A stretch of 64,000 bases of DNA, from positions 806,001 through 870,000 of the forward strand of contig CAVSSX010000007.1 of assembly GCA_963730735.1 (NCBI GenBank), given 5' to 3'. Source of the DNA: CAVSSX01 sp963730735. GTDB lineage: Bacteria > Actinomycetota > Acidimicrobiia > Acidimicrobiales > RAAP-2. Positions within the stretch are counted from its first letter, which is position 1, and each line of letters begins with the position of its first letter. The notes under the pieces are model-generated. The model had not been told where the DNA came from. It saw only the letters and a program-made list of their open reading frames with translations, and made no database searches. Below are positions 16,477-26,146 of the stretch, one piece after another. A program made the position numbers and the translations under genes.

Positions 16477-18782
16477 TCATCCTCGGCCTCCCGTGGGCTG
16501 GGGCACCCGTCGTCGCCGCGACGTGGCTCGTCGCACGTCCTCGGCCCGGCGCCACGAGATGGCCACCGTCGCCGGCGTGGGCGCGCTCGGGTCCGTACGC
16601 CGATGTCTCGACGAGACGGGCCAACTCGATCAGGTCGGCAGCGGGCGGGTCGACGGGGCCGGCGGACAACCGGTCGGCGTACTCGGCCACCGTCTCGGAG
16701 GGGTGCCGTTCCAGGCCGTGGCGACGGGCCGACTGCTGGGCCCGCTCCCAGGCGGCGAGGACCTGGGCCCTCGGTGCCAGGTCGCGCTCGGCCCGGCGCC
16801 GTCGGCGGCGGAGCGCCGAGATCACGAGGAGGGTGGCGCCGAGGGCCGCCAGGACCGCCACGACGAGCGCCAGCCACCCACCCCCACGGGTCGAGCTGGG
16901 GTGGCCGGCCGACGACCGGGTGGCGTGGCGGGCCGGGGCGGTGGTCGTCGTGGTCGGGGCGGCGGCCCCCGGCGTCGTCACCGCCGTCCCCTGGGTCGGT
17001 GCGCCGGCCGTGCCGCCCGACGTCGCTTGGGCCGTCGGCTCCAGCACGCCGACCGGGGTGGGCTCGGCGTGTAGGGCCGGCGGGGTGGGTTCGACGGCGA
17101 CCCATCCGGCGCGGGGGCCCAGGTAGACCTGCGGCCACATGTGGGCGTCCGCCCCGACCACGTGGTAGCGGCCGTTCTCCAAGGCGCCGGTGGCGAACCC
17201 GACGACTAACCGGGTGGGGAGACCGGCCTCCCGGGCGAGGAGGGCGTAGGCGCCGGCGAACTGCTGGCAGTACCCGGCCTTGGTCACGGTCAGGAACTGG
17301 ACGAGCGGATCGGGTCCGGGGGTCGGCGGTGGGTCGAGGGTGTAGCGGAACCGGCCCGAGCGGAACCAGTTCACCAGGGCCTGCGCCTTGGCCAGGGGCG
17401 TCGAGGCGTCGCCCACGGCGTCGGCGGCCAACTGGGCCACCACCGCCGGTTGGGCGGGCAGGGCCAGGTACGGCGCCAGTTCGGACGCCGCGCACTCCCG
17501 AGGACGTGCCGCTGCCCGAGGGTACCGAGGCCACGGCGGCGGTCACCGAGTACACGGTGGTCGGCCCGCTGGTGGTCGGCGACACGATCCCTTCCTCGGG
17601 GACGACCCGGGCGCCGGGCAGGCCGGTCACCGAACGGGCGGCCGAGGGGGCCGGGATCAGACGGCTGGCGAAGCTGTCGATGGCAATGTCCGACCGGAAG
17701 GTCGCCCCGCCGGCCGGGACGGGGAGGGTACCGGCCTCGATGCCGGCGGACGAGGCCCCCGACAGCGCCTGGTCGACGGCGGCGCTGGTCACCCAGCCCG
17801 AGCCGTCGAAGGTGGAGAGCGTGGCGACCTGCCAGTACGTGGGGATGGACGTGGTGGCGGTCAGGATCGGGACCCGGGGATGGTTGACCTCGGTGTCGAG
17901 CAGTGCGTTCACCAGCACCGTGCCCGGCAGCAGGCCGCCGGTCGTTGATCCGGTGGTGGCCGGTTCGACCGGGCCGACCCTCAAGATGCTGAGCCGCATA
18001 CCGCTCAGGCCCAGCCCGGCGACCAGGACCACGGCCAGCGCCACCAGGCCGACGACCAGGCCGCCGAGCGGTCGAGGGCCGACGTGACGCCGGGGCCGTA
18101 CCGACCGGGCGGCGTCGGCGACGGGCACGAACACGAGCACCGCCGCCAGGTAGGCGAGCACGGTGGCGGTGCGGCCGCCGTCGGCGCTGACCAACGAGGT
18201 GTAGGCCACCAGGCCGGCCGAGGGCACCAACGCCTCCATGGTGCGCCAGGCCGGCCGATCGCCCTCGCCTCGGCGACACCAGAGCACCCGGGTGACCACG
18301 GCGACGGCGCCGGCGATGCCCGCCATGCACAGCACGACCCCGGGGCTCGAGGGCAACGGCGTGCCGTCGCGACCCAGCTCCCCGAGCCCGGACCGGACCT
18401 GCTGACCGACCGTGCTCAGGTGCAAGAACACGTCGGCACCCGGTCGAAAGAGACTCGGGTCGACGGTCACGATGGCGATGAGCGCGGCGGCCGCCAACCC
18501 GGCGAGCAGGGCCAGCCAACGGGGCCGGGTCCTTCCGGCGACCAGCCCGGCGACCAGATGGCCGACCACGATGGCCAGGAGCACCGGGACGACGACCCGG
18601 CGACTGGCCCCGTCGACCAGGAGCCGGGCGACGGCCACGGTGGTCGCCACCGAGACCAGCAGGAGGGCGGCGGCCGCCCGGGTCTCGCCCGATCGGCGGG
18701 GGGCCGCCCGCGTCGGTCGTGGACCGCCCGGCACCCGGGCGCCAGCCGGTGGTCCGGGCGCCGGCGGGGCGGCGGTCGTCAC
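16477..18782 (-). CDS. Transglutaminase-like membrane protein, TgpA/DUF4129 type (two apparent frameshifts)
   Basis: This is a large membrane protein with an extracytoplasmic transglutaminase-like domain. The ATG at 18782 overlaps the DUF58 stop. The first part has about six helices (ALLLVSVATTVAVARLLV onward) and a long outer region. The frame shifts at about 17493-17500. The continuing frame holds ALPAQPAVVAQLAADAVGD, then the transglutaminase core with Cys in KAGYCQQFAGAYALLAREAG, His in GADAHMWPQVYLG and Asp/Glu nearby. A TPATTTT-rich linker, a last helix and a DUF4129-like tail follow. A second one-base shift at 16579-16581 restores an Arg-rich end at TGA 16477-16479. The repaired length is about 767 aa. 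Confidence 0.8.
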
Positions 18783-19918
18783 GACACGACCACCCGTGCG
18801 GCGTGGCCGAGCGAGACCGGCAGGCTGGCCGTCCCGTCGGCGCAGGTGATGACGAGGGCGACGTCAGCCCAGCTGGCGCCGGCCGCCCCGGTGGGGGCGT
18901 CGGGAGGGCGGTGCGACGGGTCGGCCCCGCCCCGGCGGCGACGGCCCCAGGGTCCTCGCGGGTCCGACCATCCCGGCCGGTCCCCGGTGGGCAAGGCCGC
19001 CAGGCCGCCGAGGAGGACGGCGGCGGCACCGGCGCCCGGCGCCACGACGAGGTGGTGGCCGTCGATGGTCCACAGGTCCAACTGGGCCCCCCGGCCCAGG
19101 ATCTCGAGGCCGACGCCGGCCGCCGCGGCGACGGATCGCTCGACGGCGAGGTCGCCGAGACCGACCCGGGTGTCGACCACCACCGTGACCTGACGGGGTC
19201 CGGCGGCCTCGAAATCACGGACCATGAGCTCGCCGGTGCGGGCCATGGCCGGCCAGTGCAGCAGCCGGAGCCGGTCGCCCGCCTGGTACGGGCGGACGCC
19301 GGCCAGCTCCCCCCCGCCGTCACGAGGACCGCGCGCCGACGGTGTCGTCGTCTCCTCGCTGCCCGGGTGACCGATGAGGAGCGAAGGGTCGACCGGGACG
19401 ACGAGCGGCACCGGGTGGACGGTCAGGCTGGCCGAGGGCCCATGGCCGAGCGGGCAGGCCACCAGACGGTAGGAATCCATGACGAAGGCTCGGGGGCCGC
19501 GCACGGTGTGGATGCCCCGGCGGGTCGTCGGGGCGGACCGGACGAGGGACCACGGTGGGTCCGAGGAAGGCGCCGGGACGTCGAGCGACTCGGCGGCCGA
19601 TCGACCCGTGCGGGGGACGGCCCCGTCGGCCCAGCAGCGGTCGGGGTCCTCGACACGCACCGGTCCGACGGCTCCGGCCACCACGACGGTGACGTCGACC
19701 GGCACGCCGACCGGGACGATCGATCGGCCCAGGGTGACGGTGACCGAGAGCCCGGCCGAGCGCCGGTGGCGCGCCGTGGCCTGGACCGCCCCACCGACCA
19801 GCAGCACCGCCAGGGCCAGGGCGGCCAGCACGAACTCCTCGGTGCCGGTGAGCCCACCCACGACGGCCAGGACCACGGCGGCCGCCAGGGCGCCGATCCC
19901 CCGAGGTGTGAGGGCCAT
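18779..19918 (-). CDS. DUF58 domain protein
   Basis: This 379-aa protein has two N-terminal membrane helices (ALAAAVVLAVVGGL, FVLAALALAVLLVGGAV). The conserved DUF58 stretch is RPYQAGDRLRLLHWPAMART followed by GELMVRDFEAAGPRQVTVVVDT, reminiscent of a von Willebrand A fold. It stands between moxR and the transglutaminase gene, the usual trio in which a MoxR ATPase acts as chaperone for vWA-like partners. The C-terminal 60 residues are Arg/Pro-rich. The gene overlaps the next one by four bases. Confidence 0.88.
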   Translation of the reverse strand: MALTPRGIGALAAAVVLAVVGGLTGTEEFVLAALALAVLLVGGAVQATARHRRSAGLSVTVTLGRSIVPVGVPVDVTVVVAGAVGPVRVEDPDRCWADGAVPRTGRSAAESLDVPAPSSDPPWSLVRSAPTTRRGIHTVRGPRAFVMDSYRLVACPLGHGPSASLTVHPVPLVVPVDPSLLIGHPGSEETTTPSARGPRDGGGELAGVRPYQAGDRLRLLHWPAMARTGELMVRDFEAAGPRQVTVVVDTRVGLGDLAVERSVAAAAGVGLEILGRGAQLDLWTIDGHHLVVAPGAGAAAVLLGGLAALPTGDRPGWSDPRGPWGRRRRGGADPSHRPPDAPTGAAGASWADVALVITCADGTASLPVSLGHAARVVVS

Positions 19919-19941
19919 CGACGTCGCCGAGCCCGAGGGGA

Positions 19942-20937
19942 TCAGCCGGCCGCCGTCGGGCTGGTCGCCCGCACCGGCACCGGCACCGTGGTCAGGAGCT
20001 CCGACACCAGCTGGGACGGCGAGAAGCCGCTCAGCTCGGCCGCCGAGGTCGCCGCCAGGCGGTGGCCGAGGACCGGTCCGGCGACGGCCTTCACGTCGTC
20101 GGGGAGCACGTAGGACCGACCGGCGGTCACGGCGAAGCCGGTCGACGCCCGCAGCAGGGCCAGCGAGGCCCGGGGTGAGGCGCCGACGGTGAGGCTGGGG
20201 TGCGCACGGGTGGCGGCGACGAGGTCGAGGATGTACGCCCGGATCTCCGGCGACACGTGGGTCGTGGCGGCAGCGCGCTCGAGGCGGGCCAGCAACGCCG
20301 GACCGCCCACCACCGGCAGCTCCTCGGGCCGCGGCCGGGCGCCGGCCGTGGCCAACAGCCGGTCCTCGGCCTGGCGACCGGGGTAGCCGACGCTGAGCCG
20401 GAGCAGGAAGCGATCCCGCTGGCCGAAGGGCAGCGGGTAGGTGCCGGCGGCGTCGAACGGGTTCTGCGTGGCGATGACCATGAAGGGTCGGGGCAACGGG
20501 TAGGTCGAGCCGTCCACGCTGACCTGCCCCTCCTCCATCGCCTCGAGCAGCGCCGACTGGGCCTTGGGCGAGGCCCGGTTCAACTCGTCGGCCAGCAGGA
20601 TGTTGGTGAAGAGCGGGCCCGGACGGAACACCGGCGCGGTTCGTTCACGGTCGAGGACCATGGCGCCGGTGAGGTCGGAGGGCAGGAGATCCGCCGTGAA
20701 TTGCACGCGCCGAGCGTCGAGCCCGAGCGAATGGGCCAGGGCCTTGGCCAGGGTGGTCTTGCCCACACCCGGCAGGTCCTCGACCAAGAGGTGCCCGCCG
20801 ACGGTCAGGCTGGTCAAGGCCAGCCGGACGATGTCCTGCTTGCCGTAGAGGACCGAGCCAATGTTGGCCGCCACGGCCTGGAGTTGTCGGGCCAGTTCGT
20901 CGGGGGCGTCGGCCGTCAGGTCGTTCCCGGCGCTCAT
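19942..20937 (-). CDS. MoxR-family AAA+ ATPase
   Basis: This 331-aa AAA+ chaperone-like ATPase has Walker A EDLPGVGKTTLAKAL near residue 50, Walker B NILLADELNRASPKAQSALLEAMEEGQVSVDG and sensor I MVIATQNPFDAAGTYPLP. These are hallmarks of MoxR. The start at 20937 (MSAGNDLTAD) is preferred to the longer open frame because TAGGAT lies eight bases upstream, suggesting a short-leader transcript. It heads the operon moxR - DUF58 - transglutaminase, which probably acts on envelope protein maturation. The exact substrate is unknown. Confidence 0.92.
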   Translation of the reverse strand: MSAGNDLTADAPDELARQLQAVAANIGSVLYGKQDIVRLALTSLTVGGHLLVEDLPGVGKTTLAKALAHSLGLDARRVQFTADLLPSDLTGAMVLDRERTAPVFRPGPLFTNILLADELNRASPKAQSALLEAMEEGQVSVDGSTYPLPRPFMVIATQNPFDAAGTYPLPFGQRDRFLLRLSVGYPGRQAEDRLLATAGARPRPEELPVVGGPALLARLERAAATTHVSPEIRAYILDLVAATRAHPSLTVGASPRASLALLRASTGFAVTAGRSYVLPDDVKAVAGPVLGHRLAATSAAELSGFSPSQLVSELLTTVPVPVRATSPTAAG

Positions 20938-20945
20938 CCTGGGCG

Positions 20946-20951
20946 ATCCTA
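20946..20951 (-). promoter_or_regulatory. -10 candidate of moxR
   Basis: TAGGAT on the minus strand, eight bases before the ATG. No clear -35. Confidence 0.4.
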
Positions 20952-21152
20952 GGCGTCGTCCGCCCGGCCAGGGCATCTCGTGACGGGCCGGTGAACGCCG
21001 GGTGACGCACCGGTGGACGGTGGTTCGGCGGCTCGTCGGGGCGGTGGTCTCGCTAGCGTGCGGGAACGTGGCGTCACGAGCGCCGCCAACGGTGCGCCGC
21101 CCGGGTCGCCGGGGTGCGGCGACCGCCCGACAGGACGCGAGAGGGGATCGAC

Positions 21153-22130
21153 GTGGACTACGCACGGCTCGGGAACACCGGGATCAAGGTGTCGAGGGTG
21201 TGCCTCGGGATGATGAGCTACGGCAACGACAGCGACCGGGCATGGGTGCTCGACGAGGACGCCGCCGAGCCGATCGTTCGGGCGGCCATCGAGGGCGGGA
21301 TCACCTTCTTCGACACGGCCGACGTGTACTCGGCCGGGGCCAGCGAGGTGGCGACGGGACGGCTGCTCCCCAAGTACCTCACCCGGGACGAGATGGTGGT
21401 GGCCACCAAGGTGCACGGCCAGATGACCCCGGGGGAGAACGGGCGGGGGCTGTCGAGGAAGCACATCCTGTCCGGCATCGATGCGTCGCTCACCCGGCTG
21501 GGCATGGACCACGTGGACCTCTACCAGATCCACCGGTGGGACCCCCGCACCCCGATCGAGGAGACCATGGAGGCGCTGCACGACGTCGTGCGGTCGGGCA
21601 AGGCCCGCTACATCGGCGCCTCCTCCATGCACGCCTGGCAGTTCGCCAAGGCCCAGCACGCGGCCGAGCGCAACGGCTGGACCCGGTTCATCTCGATGCA
21701 GAACCACTACAACCTGCTCTACCGGGAGGAGGAGCGCGAGATGATCCCCCAGTGCGTCGACCTCGGGGTGGGCGTCATCCCGTGGAGCCCGCTGGCCCGG
21801 GGGGTCCTGGCCGGCAACCGGTCGCGGGAGGGCGAACGACGGACGACGCGATCGGGGTCCGATCCCTTCGCCGACACGCTCTACGGCCAGGCGGACTTCG
21901 ACGTGGTCGACCGGGTGGTCGAGGTGGCGACCGAGCGCCAGGTGCCGGCGGCCCAGGTGGCCCTGGCGTGGCTGCTGCAGCGTCCCGGGGTCACGGCGCC
22001 CATCATCGGGGCGACGAAGCTCGGCCACCTCGAGGACGCCCTGGCCGCCGAGCAGTTGACGCTCAGCAGCGAGGAGATGGCCCGGCTCGAGGAGCCCTAC
22101 GTGCCCCACCCGGTGCTCGGCCACAGCTGA
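21153..22130 (+). CDS. Aldo/keto reductase
   Basis: This NADPH-dependent oxidoreductase has an (alpha/beta)8 barrel and 325 aa. The GTG at 21153 has GAGAGGGG eight bases upstream. The catalytic tetrad is visible: Asp and Tyr in FFDTADVYSAG, Lys in VVATKVHGQM and His in LYQIHRWDP. The C-terminal cofactor region reads TAPIIGATKLGHLEDA. It resembles the YajO/PhnA-like 'general stress' aldo-keto reductases; the physiological substrate is unknown. It is transcribed divergently from moxR and ends just before the convergent marR gene. Confidence 0.9.
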   Translation: MDYARLGNTGIKVSRVCLGMMSYGNDSDRAWVLDEDAAEPIVRAAIEGGITFFDTADVYSAGASEVATGRLLPKYLTRDEMVVATKVHGQMTPGENGRGLSRKHILSGIDASLTRLGMDHVDLYQIHRWDPRTPIEETMEALHDVVRSGKARYIGASSMHAWQFAKAQHAAERNGWTRFISMQNHYNLLYREEEREMIPQCVDLGVGVIPWSPLARGVLAGNRSREGERRTTRSGSDPFADTLYGQADFDVVDRVVEVATERQVPAAQVALAWLLQRPGVTAPIIGATKLGHLEDALAAEQLTLSSEEMARLEEPYVPHPVLGHS

Positions 22131-22154
22131 GCCTCGGACACTGGGCCTCCGGGC

Positions 22155-22697
22155 TCAGTGCTTGATGGCCTCCTCGAAGGCCTCCATCGAGCCGCAGCCG
22201 TTCCAGGTCCACTCGATGACCTGTCGGACGGCGCCGTCGAACTGCGCCCGGGCGTCGTCGTCGAGCACGCTGAACATCTCGGCCTGCAGCCGTTCGGCCG
22301 CCGTGTCGGCCAGCGCCAACGCCTGCTCGCCCTTGGCCGTGAGGACCACCTCGGTGCGTCGTCGGTCCTCGGTGCTGCGGCGCCGTTCCACCAGGCCCTT
22401 GGCCTCGAGCTCGTCGGTCAGGGTGACGACCACGGGACCGGCCAGATTGCAGAACTGACCGAGCTCCTGCTGTGAGCGGGGGTGGTCGTCGTGCAGGACG
22501 GCCAGGGCCATGTACTCCCGGCTGGTGAGCCCGAGCTCGTCGAGCACCGGCCCGGCCCGGTCGAAGAGCGTCGCCCCCAACTTGACCAGCAGCAGCGCCG
22601 ATCGAGCCATCACGGCGGCCGGGATCGGGTGGAGCTCAGGCGCCGTGGCGGCGTCCCCAGGAGTCATGGGTCCAGCGTAGTTGGCAGATCCGTTCAT
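22155..22697 (-). CDS. MarR-family transcriptional regulator
   Basis: This winged-helix regulator has up to 180 aa. The winged-helix domain spans about residues 50-130 (LTSREYMALAVLHDDHPRSQ, LAGPVVVTLTDELEAKGLVE, then the wing RRSTEDRRRTEVVLTAKG). The start at 22697 is taken, but an internal ATG at 22667 (MTPGDAAT) is also possible. It lies divergent from an MFS efflux gene. The intergenic region has palindromes over the MFS promoter, the normal layout for a MarR repressor of a drug exporter. Confidence 0.9.
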   Translation of the reverse strand: MNGSANYAGPMTPGDAATAPELHPIPAAVMARSALLLVKLGATLFDRAGPVLDELGLTSREYMALAVLHDDHPRSQQELGQFCNLAGPVVVTLTDELEAKGLVERRRSTEDRRRTEVVLTAKGEQALALADTAAERLQAEMFSVLDDDARAQFDGAVRQVIEWTWNGCGSMEAFEEAIKH

Positions 22698-22712
22698 TCG
22701 CCTACCTATCAG

Positions 22713-22759
22713 TTGACTTATTCATTATGTCTAAATATAGTTCAAAATCATAATGATTT
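22713..22759 (+). promoter_or_regulatory. MFS promoter with MarR-type operators
   Basis: TTGACT (22713-22718), 17 bases, TATAGT (22736-22741). TCATTATG (22722-22729) and CATAATGA (22749-22756) form an inverted repeat bracketing the -10. A perfect 15-bp palindrome, AAATCAT-A-ATGATTT, covers 22745-22759 at the expected transcription start. The segment is strikingly AT-rich for this genome. Confidence 0.7.
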
Positions 22760-22784
22760 GTCCACTGATGAGGAAGGTGCACGC

Positions 22785-24248
22785 ATGACGGCTCCGGTGA
22801 CTGTTCCAGATCCCCGACGGTGGCGGGCCCTGGCCGTGCTGGCCGTGGCCCAGTTCATGGTGGTGCTCGACGCCACCATCGTGAACGTCGCCCTGCCGTC
22901 GATCCACACCGACCTGCACTTCTCGCCGACCAGCCTCCAGTGGGTGCTCAACGGCTACACCCTGGCGTTCGGGGGCCTGCTCCTGTTCGGCGGCCGCCTG
23001 GCCGACCTCCTCGGTCGACGGCGCCTCTTCCTTGTCGGCCTCGGCGTGTTCACGGGAGCCTCGCTGGTGGCCGGCTTCGCCACCAGCGAGGCGATGCTGA
23101 TCGCCGCCCGGGTGGTCCAGGGCGTCGGGGCGGCGGCCCTCTCACCGGCGGCCCTGTCGATCGTCACCACGCTGTTCCCGGCCGGGCGCGAGCGCAACAC
23201 CGCCCTCGGCATCTGGGGCGCATTGGCCGGCCTGGGCGGGACCTTCGGCGTGGTCATGGGCGGACTCCTGGTCCACGCCTTCGGTTGGGGGTCGGTGTTC
23301 TTCGTGAACGTCCCGATCGGGGTGCTCGGCGGCCTGGCCGCCTACCGCTTCGTGGCCGAGAGCCGGGCGGAGCGACGGGGCGGTCTCGACGTGGCCGGGG
23401 CCCTGGCCGTGACCCTGGCCGCCACCGGGCTGGTCTACGCCATCATCGGCACGACGCAGTACGGATGGACGTCGCTGCGCACCGTGGTCCTGCTCGCCCT
23501 CTCGGCGGGTCTCGGGGCGGCGTTCGTGGCCATCGAGCGGCGCAGCCAGGACCCGCTGGTGCCCCTCCGCCTGTTCCGGTCGCGCTCGCTGTCCACGGCC
23601 AACGTCGGCCAACTGCTCACCGGGGCCACGTTCGTCAGCATGTTCTACCTCCTCACCCTGACCATGCAGAACCTCCACGGGTACTCGGCGCTCGAGACGG
23701 GCTTCGCCTTCCTGCCGATGGGCGTCGCCGCCATCGTGTCGTCGGGCGTGGCCGCCCAGTTGGTGTCACGCATGGGTGGGAAGCCGGTGCTGGTGGCCGG
23801 CGGCCTGATCAGCGCCGTCGGTCTGTGGCTGCTGTCGGGGGTGTCGGTCGGTGGGTCGTACACGACCCAGATCCTCCCGGGCCTCATCGTCTTCGGGCTG
23901 GGCCTGCCGATGTGCTTCGTGCCCAACACCATCGCCAGCCAGGCCGATGTCAGCGGCGACGACAACGGGGTCTCCTCGGGCCTGGTGAACGCCTCCTCCC
24001 AGATCGGGGGCTCGATCGGCCTGGCCGTCGTCGTGACCGTGGCCACGTCCCGGGGGACGCAGCTGGTCCACCAGGGGGCCTCCTCGCTGACCGCCCTGGC
24101 CGGGGGATTCCACGCCGGCTACCTGCTGGCGGCGGGGATCGCCGTCCTCGGTGCGGTCGTCGGCCTGGTGGCGGCGCCCAACGTCCGTCCCACCCCACCC
24201 GAGCTGCTCGAGGCGCTCGAGGTCGAGCCCATCGCCGTCCCCGGCTGA
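22785..24248 (+). CDS. DHA2-type MFS drug efflux transporter
   Basis: This 487-aa integral membrane proton antiporter is of the EmrB/QacA type with 14 predicted helices. Signatures include MVVLDATIVNVALPSIHTDL in helix 1 (motif D1), GGRLADLLGRRRLFLVGL (motif A) and the antiporter motif C region GIWGALAGLGGTFGVVMGG. The ATG at 22785 has GAGGAAGG upstream. It likely exports hydrophobic compounds and is controlled by the divergent MarR regulator. It is followed closely by a convergent dehydrogenase gene. Confidence 0.92.
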   Translation: MTAPVTVPDPRRWRALAVLAVAQFMVVLDATIVNVALPSIHTDLHFSPTSLQWVLNGYTLAFGGLLLFGGRLADLLGRRRLFLVGLGVFTGASLVAGFATSEAMLIAARVVQGVGAAALSPAALSIVTTLFPAGRERNTALGIWGALAGLGGTFGVVMGGLLVHAFGWGSVFFVNVPIGVLGGLAAYRFVAESRAERRGGLDVAGALAVTLAATGLVYAIIGTTQYGWTSLRTVVLLALSAGLGAAFVAIERRSQDPLVPLRLFRSRSLSTANVGQLLTGATFVSMFYLLTLTMQNLHGYSALETGFAFLPMGVAAIVSSGVAAQLVSRMGGKPVLVAGGLISAVGLWLLSGVSVGGSYTTQILPGLIVFGLGLPMCFVPNTIASQADVSGDDNGVSSGLVNASSQIGGSIGLAVVVTVATSRGTQLVHQGASSLTALAGGFHAGYLLAAGIAVLGAVVGLVAAPNVRPTPPELLEALEVEPIAVPG

Positions 24249-24253
24249 GGGGG

Positions 24254-25183
24254 TCACCCGGGCTCGACGACCACCTTGACCACCCCGGCCCGGCGGTCGC
24301 CGGCCAGCCGGAAGGCCTCGGCGGCAGCGTCGAGCGGGAGCCGATGGGTGATGAGGGCGTCGGCGACCTCGGGATGGCCGGCGAGCAGCGCCGCCGCCTC
24401 GTCGACCTCCCGGGTCCCGTCGTGGCGGCCGTAGGCCATGGCGGCGGTGTAGGTCAGCTCCTTCACCAGCGAGGCCGTGCCGGCCAGGGGCGCCGTGTCG
24501 TAGTAGACGCCGAGGAGGACCACCGTGGCCCCGGGTCGGGCCAGGTCGGCGCACCGGGCCAGGCCCGACTGGCTGCCGGCGGCGTCGATCACCACGTCGT
24601 ACTCCCCGTCGGGCCGGCCCGCCCCGAGCCGTTCGGCCCGCTCGGCCTGGTGGTCGTGCCGGGCCGCCACGTCCACGTCGGCCCCGAGACTGCGGGCCCA
24701 GGCGGCGGCCAGGAGCCCGATGGACCCGCCACCGACCACGGCCACCCGCTGCCCCGGCTCGAGGGCGGCCAGCCGCACGCCGTGCCAGGCTACGGCCGCC
24801 GGCTCGACCAGGCAGGCGCTGGCCAGCGGCAGGCCCTCGGGCAGCGGCACCAGGCAGCCCTCGGGCACCCGGACACGGTCCGAGAGCCCGCCGTCGACGA
24901 AGATGCCGAGGTTGACCCGGCCGCCGGTGCACCGGTTGGTGGCCCCGGCGGCGCACTGGGCGCACTGCCCGCAGGCGATCAGGGGCTCCACGGCGTAGGC
25001 CACCCCGTCGACGGTGCCGGCGAACTCGTGGCCGTACGTGAAGCCCTCGGCGCCCATGGCCATGAGCGCCAGGTCGGTGCCGCAGATGCTCGATGCCGCC
25101 ACCTCGAGCAGGACGCCGTCGCCACCGGGCTCGTCGACCTCGACCACCGCCGGCCCCGACCCGTCGTTGCGCACCGCCCGCAT
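24254..25183 (-). CDS. Zinc-type alcohol dehydrogenase (MDR family)
   Basis: This medium-chain dehydrogenase/reductase has 309 aa, slightly shorter than usual (about 340). The start at 25183 (MRAVRNDGSGP) is chosen because GGGAGGGGG precedes it. The catalytic-zinc Cys is in SSICGTDLAL and the His-Glu pair in YGHEFAG. The structural-zinc Cys cluster is ACGQCAQCAAGATNRC. The NAD(P) fold motif is VAVVGGGSIGLLAA. It is closest in style to polyol/threonine dehydrogenases; the substrate is not known. It is divergent from a short-chain dehydrogenase gene. Confidence 0.88.
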   Translation of the reverse strand: MRAVRNDGSGPAVVEVDEPGGDGVLLEVAASSICGTDLALMAMGAEGFTYGHEFAGTVDGVAYAVEPLIACGQCAQCAAGATNRCTGGRVNLGIFVDGGLSDRVRVPEGCLVPLPEGLPLASACLVEPAAVAWHGVRLAALEPGQRVAVVGGGSIGLLAAAWARSLGADVDVAARHDHQAERAERLGAGRPDGEYDVVIDAAGSQSGLARCADLARPGATVVLLGVYYDTAPLAGTASLVKELTYTAAMAYGRHDGTREVDEAAALLAGHPEVADALITHRLPLDAAAEAFRLAGDRRAGVVKVVVEPG

Positions 25184-25311
25184 GGCGCCCCCTCCCGGGC
25201 GGCCCGGGCCGCCCACCGGCCGGCGGCTGCGTGCCGTCCGGCCCGGCCCACAGTAGGTTCTGGGCGACGTCGCCGCCGGGTGCTCCCGGGGCGCCACCGG
25301 GGGGGAGGGTC

Positions 25312-26133
25312 ATGGGCATCACCATCGATCTGTCGGGCAAAGGGGCGTTGGTCACCGGGGCGGGCGCCGGCATCGGGGCCGAGATCGCCCGGTGGTTGGC
25401 CCGGGCCGGGGCGTCGGTGTCGGTGGCCGACGTCCGTCCGGAACACGCCGCCGCCACCACGGCGGCGATCGAGTCCGAAGGGGGCCGGGCGCAGACGATC
25501 GTGGCCGACTGCCGTCAGGACGAGGAGATCGGACGGATGGTGGGGGAGGCAGCGGCCTGGTCCGATGGACTCGACATCGCCGTCAACAACATCGGCATGA
25601 TGGCCGGGCGCGGCGGCGGTCCCTCGACCAGCTTCGACGGCGAGTACTGGCGGGACATCCTCGACCAGAACCTCGTGCTCACGGCGCTCTGCGCCCGGGC
25701 CGAGTCCGAGGTGCTGCTCGAGCAGGGACGGGGCGGGGTCATCATCAACGTGAGCTCGGGCGAAACCACCCGACCGTCGCCCTACATGGCGGCGTACGCC
25801 GCCGCCAAGGCGGGGATCAACCACCTGACCCAGAGCCTGGCGGTCGAGCTCGGTCCCTCCGGCATCCGGGTGGTGGCGGTGGCGCCCGGCACCACCCTCA
25901 CCGAGACCGTCCGCGCCGGGCTGAGCGACGAGATCGTCGCCGCCACCGTGGCGTCGACGCCGCTACGGCGCATGACCGAGCCCGACGAGCTGGCCCGGCT
26001 CACGGTCTTCTTGGCCTCGGACCTGGCCCGCTGCATCACCGGACAGCTCATCCTGGCCGACGCCGGCGCCCACCTCTCGAGGACCCGGCCCTCGGGCATC
26101 GGGTCCTCGTCGCCCGACCCCGGGAACGGCTGA
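25312..26133 (+). CDS. Short-chain dehydrogenase/reductase (SDR)
   Basis: This Rossmann-fold NAD(P)-dependent oxidoreductase has 273 aa. The ATG at 25312 follows GGGGGGAGGG. The cofactor motif is TGAGAGIGAEIA, with Asp after the second strand (SVADVRP) suggesting NAD. NNIGMM replaces the usual NNAG. The catalytic Ser is in INVSSGE and the Tyr-x-x-x-Lys in YAAAKAG. The adjacent amidohydrolase gene (13 bases on) suggests a small catabolic operon of unknown substrate. Confidence 0.9.
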   Translation: MGITIDLSGKGALVTGAGAGIGAEIARWLARAGASVSVADVRPEHAAATTAAIESEGGRAQTIVADCRQDEEIGRMVGEAAAWSDGLDIAVNNIGMMAGRGGGPSTSFDGEYWRDILDQNLVLTALCARAESEVLLEQGRGGVIINVSSGETTRPSPYMAAYAAAKAGINHLTQSLAVELGPSGIRVVAVAPGTTLTETVRAGLSDEIVAATVASTPLRRMTEPDELARLTVFLASDLARCITGQLILADAGAHLSRTRPSGIGSSSPDPGNG

Positions 26134-26146
26134 GCGGCCGACGGCG

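Noticed and set aside
13907..17443. A single 1178-codon transglutaminase-polyphosphate kinase fusion
   Set aside because: It arises only because frameshifts hide the stop of one gene and the start of the next. The promoter elements and the normal lengths after correction speak for two genes.
21068..21152. GTG at 21068 after TAGCGT as the start of a leaderless gene before the aldo/keto reductase
   Set aside because: The frame continues in the wrong phase through the reductase gene with an Arg/Gly/Pro-rich product and no motif.
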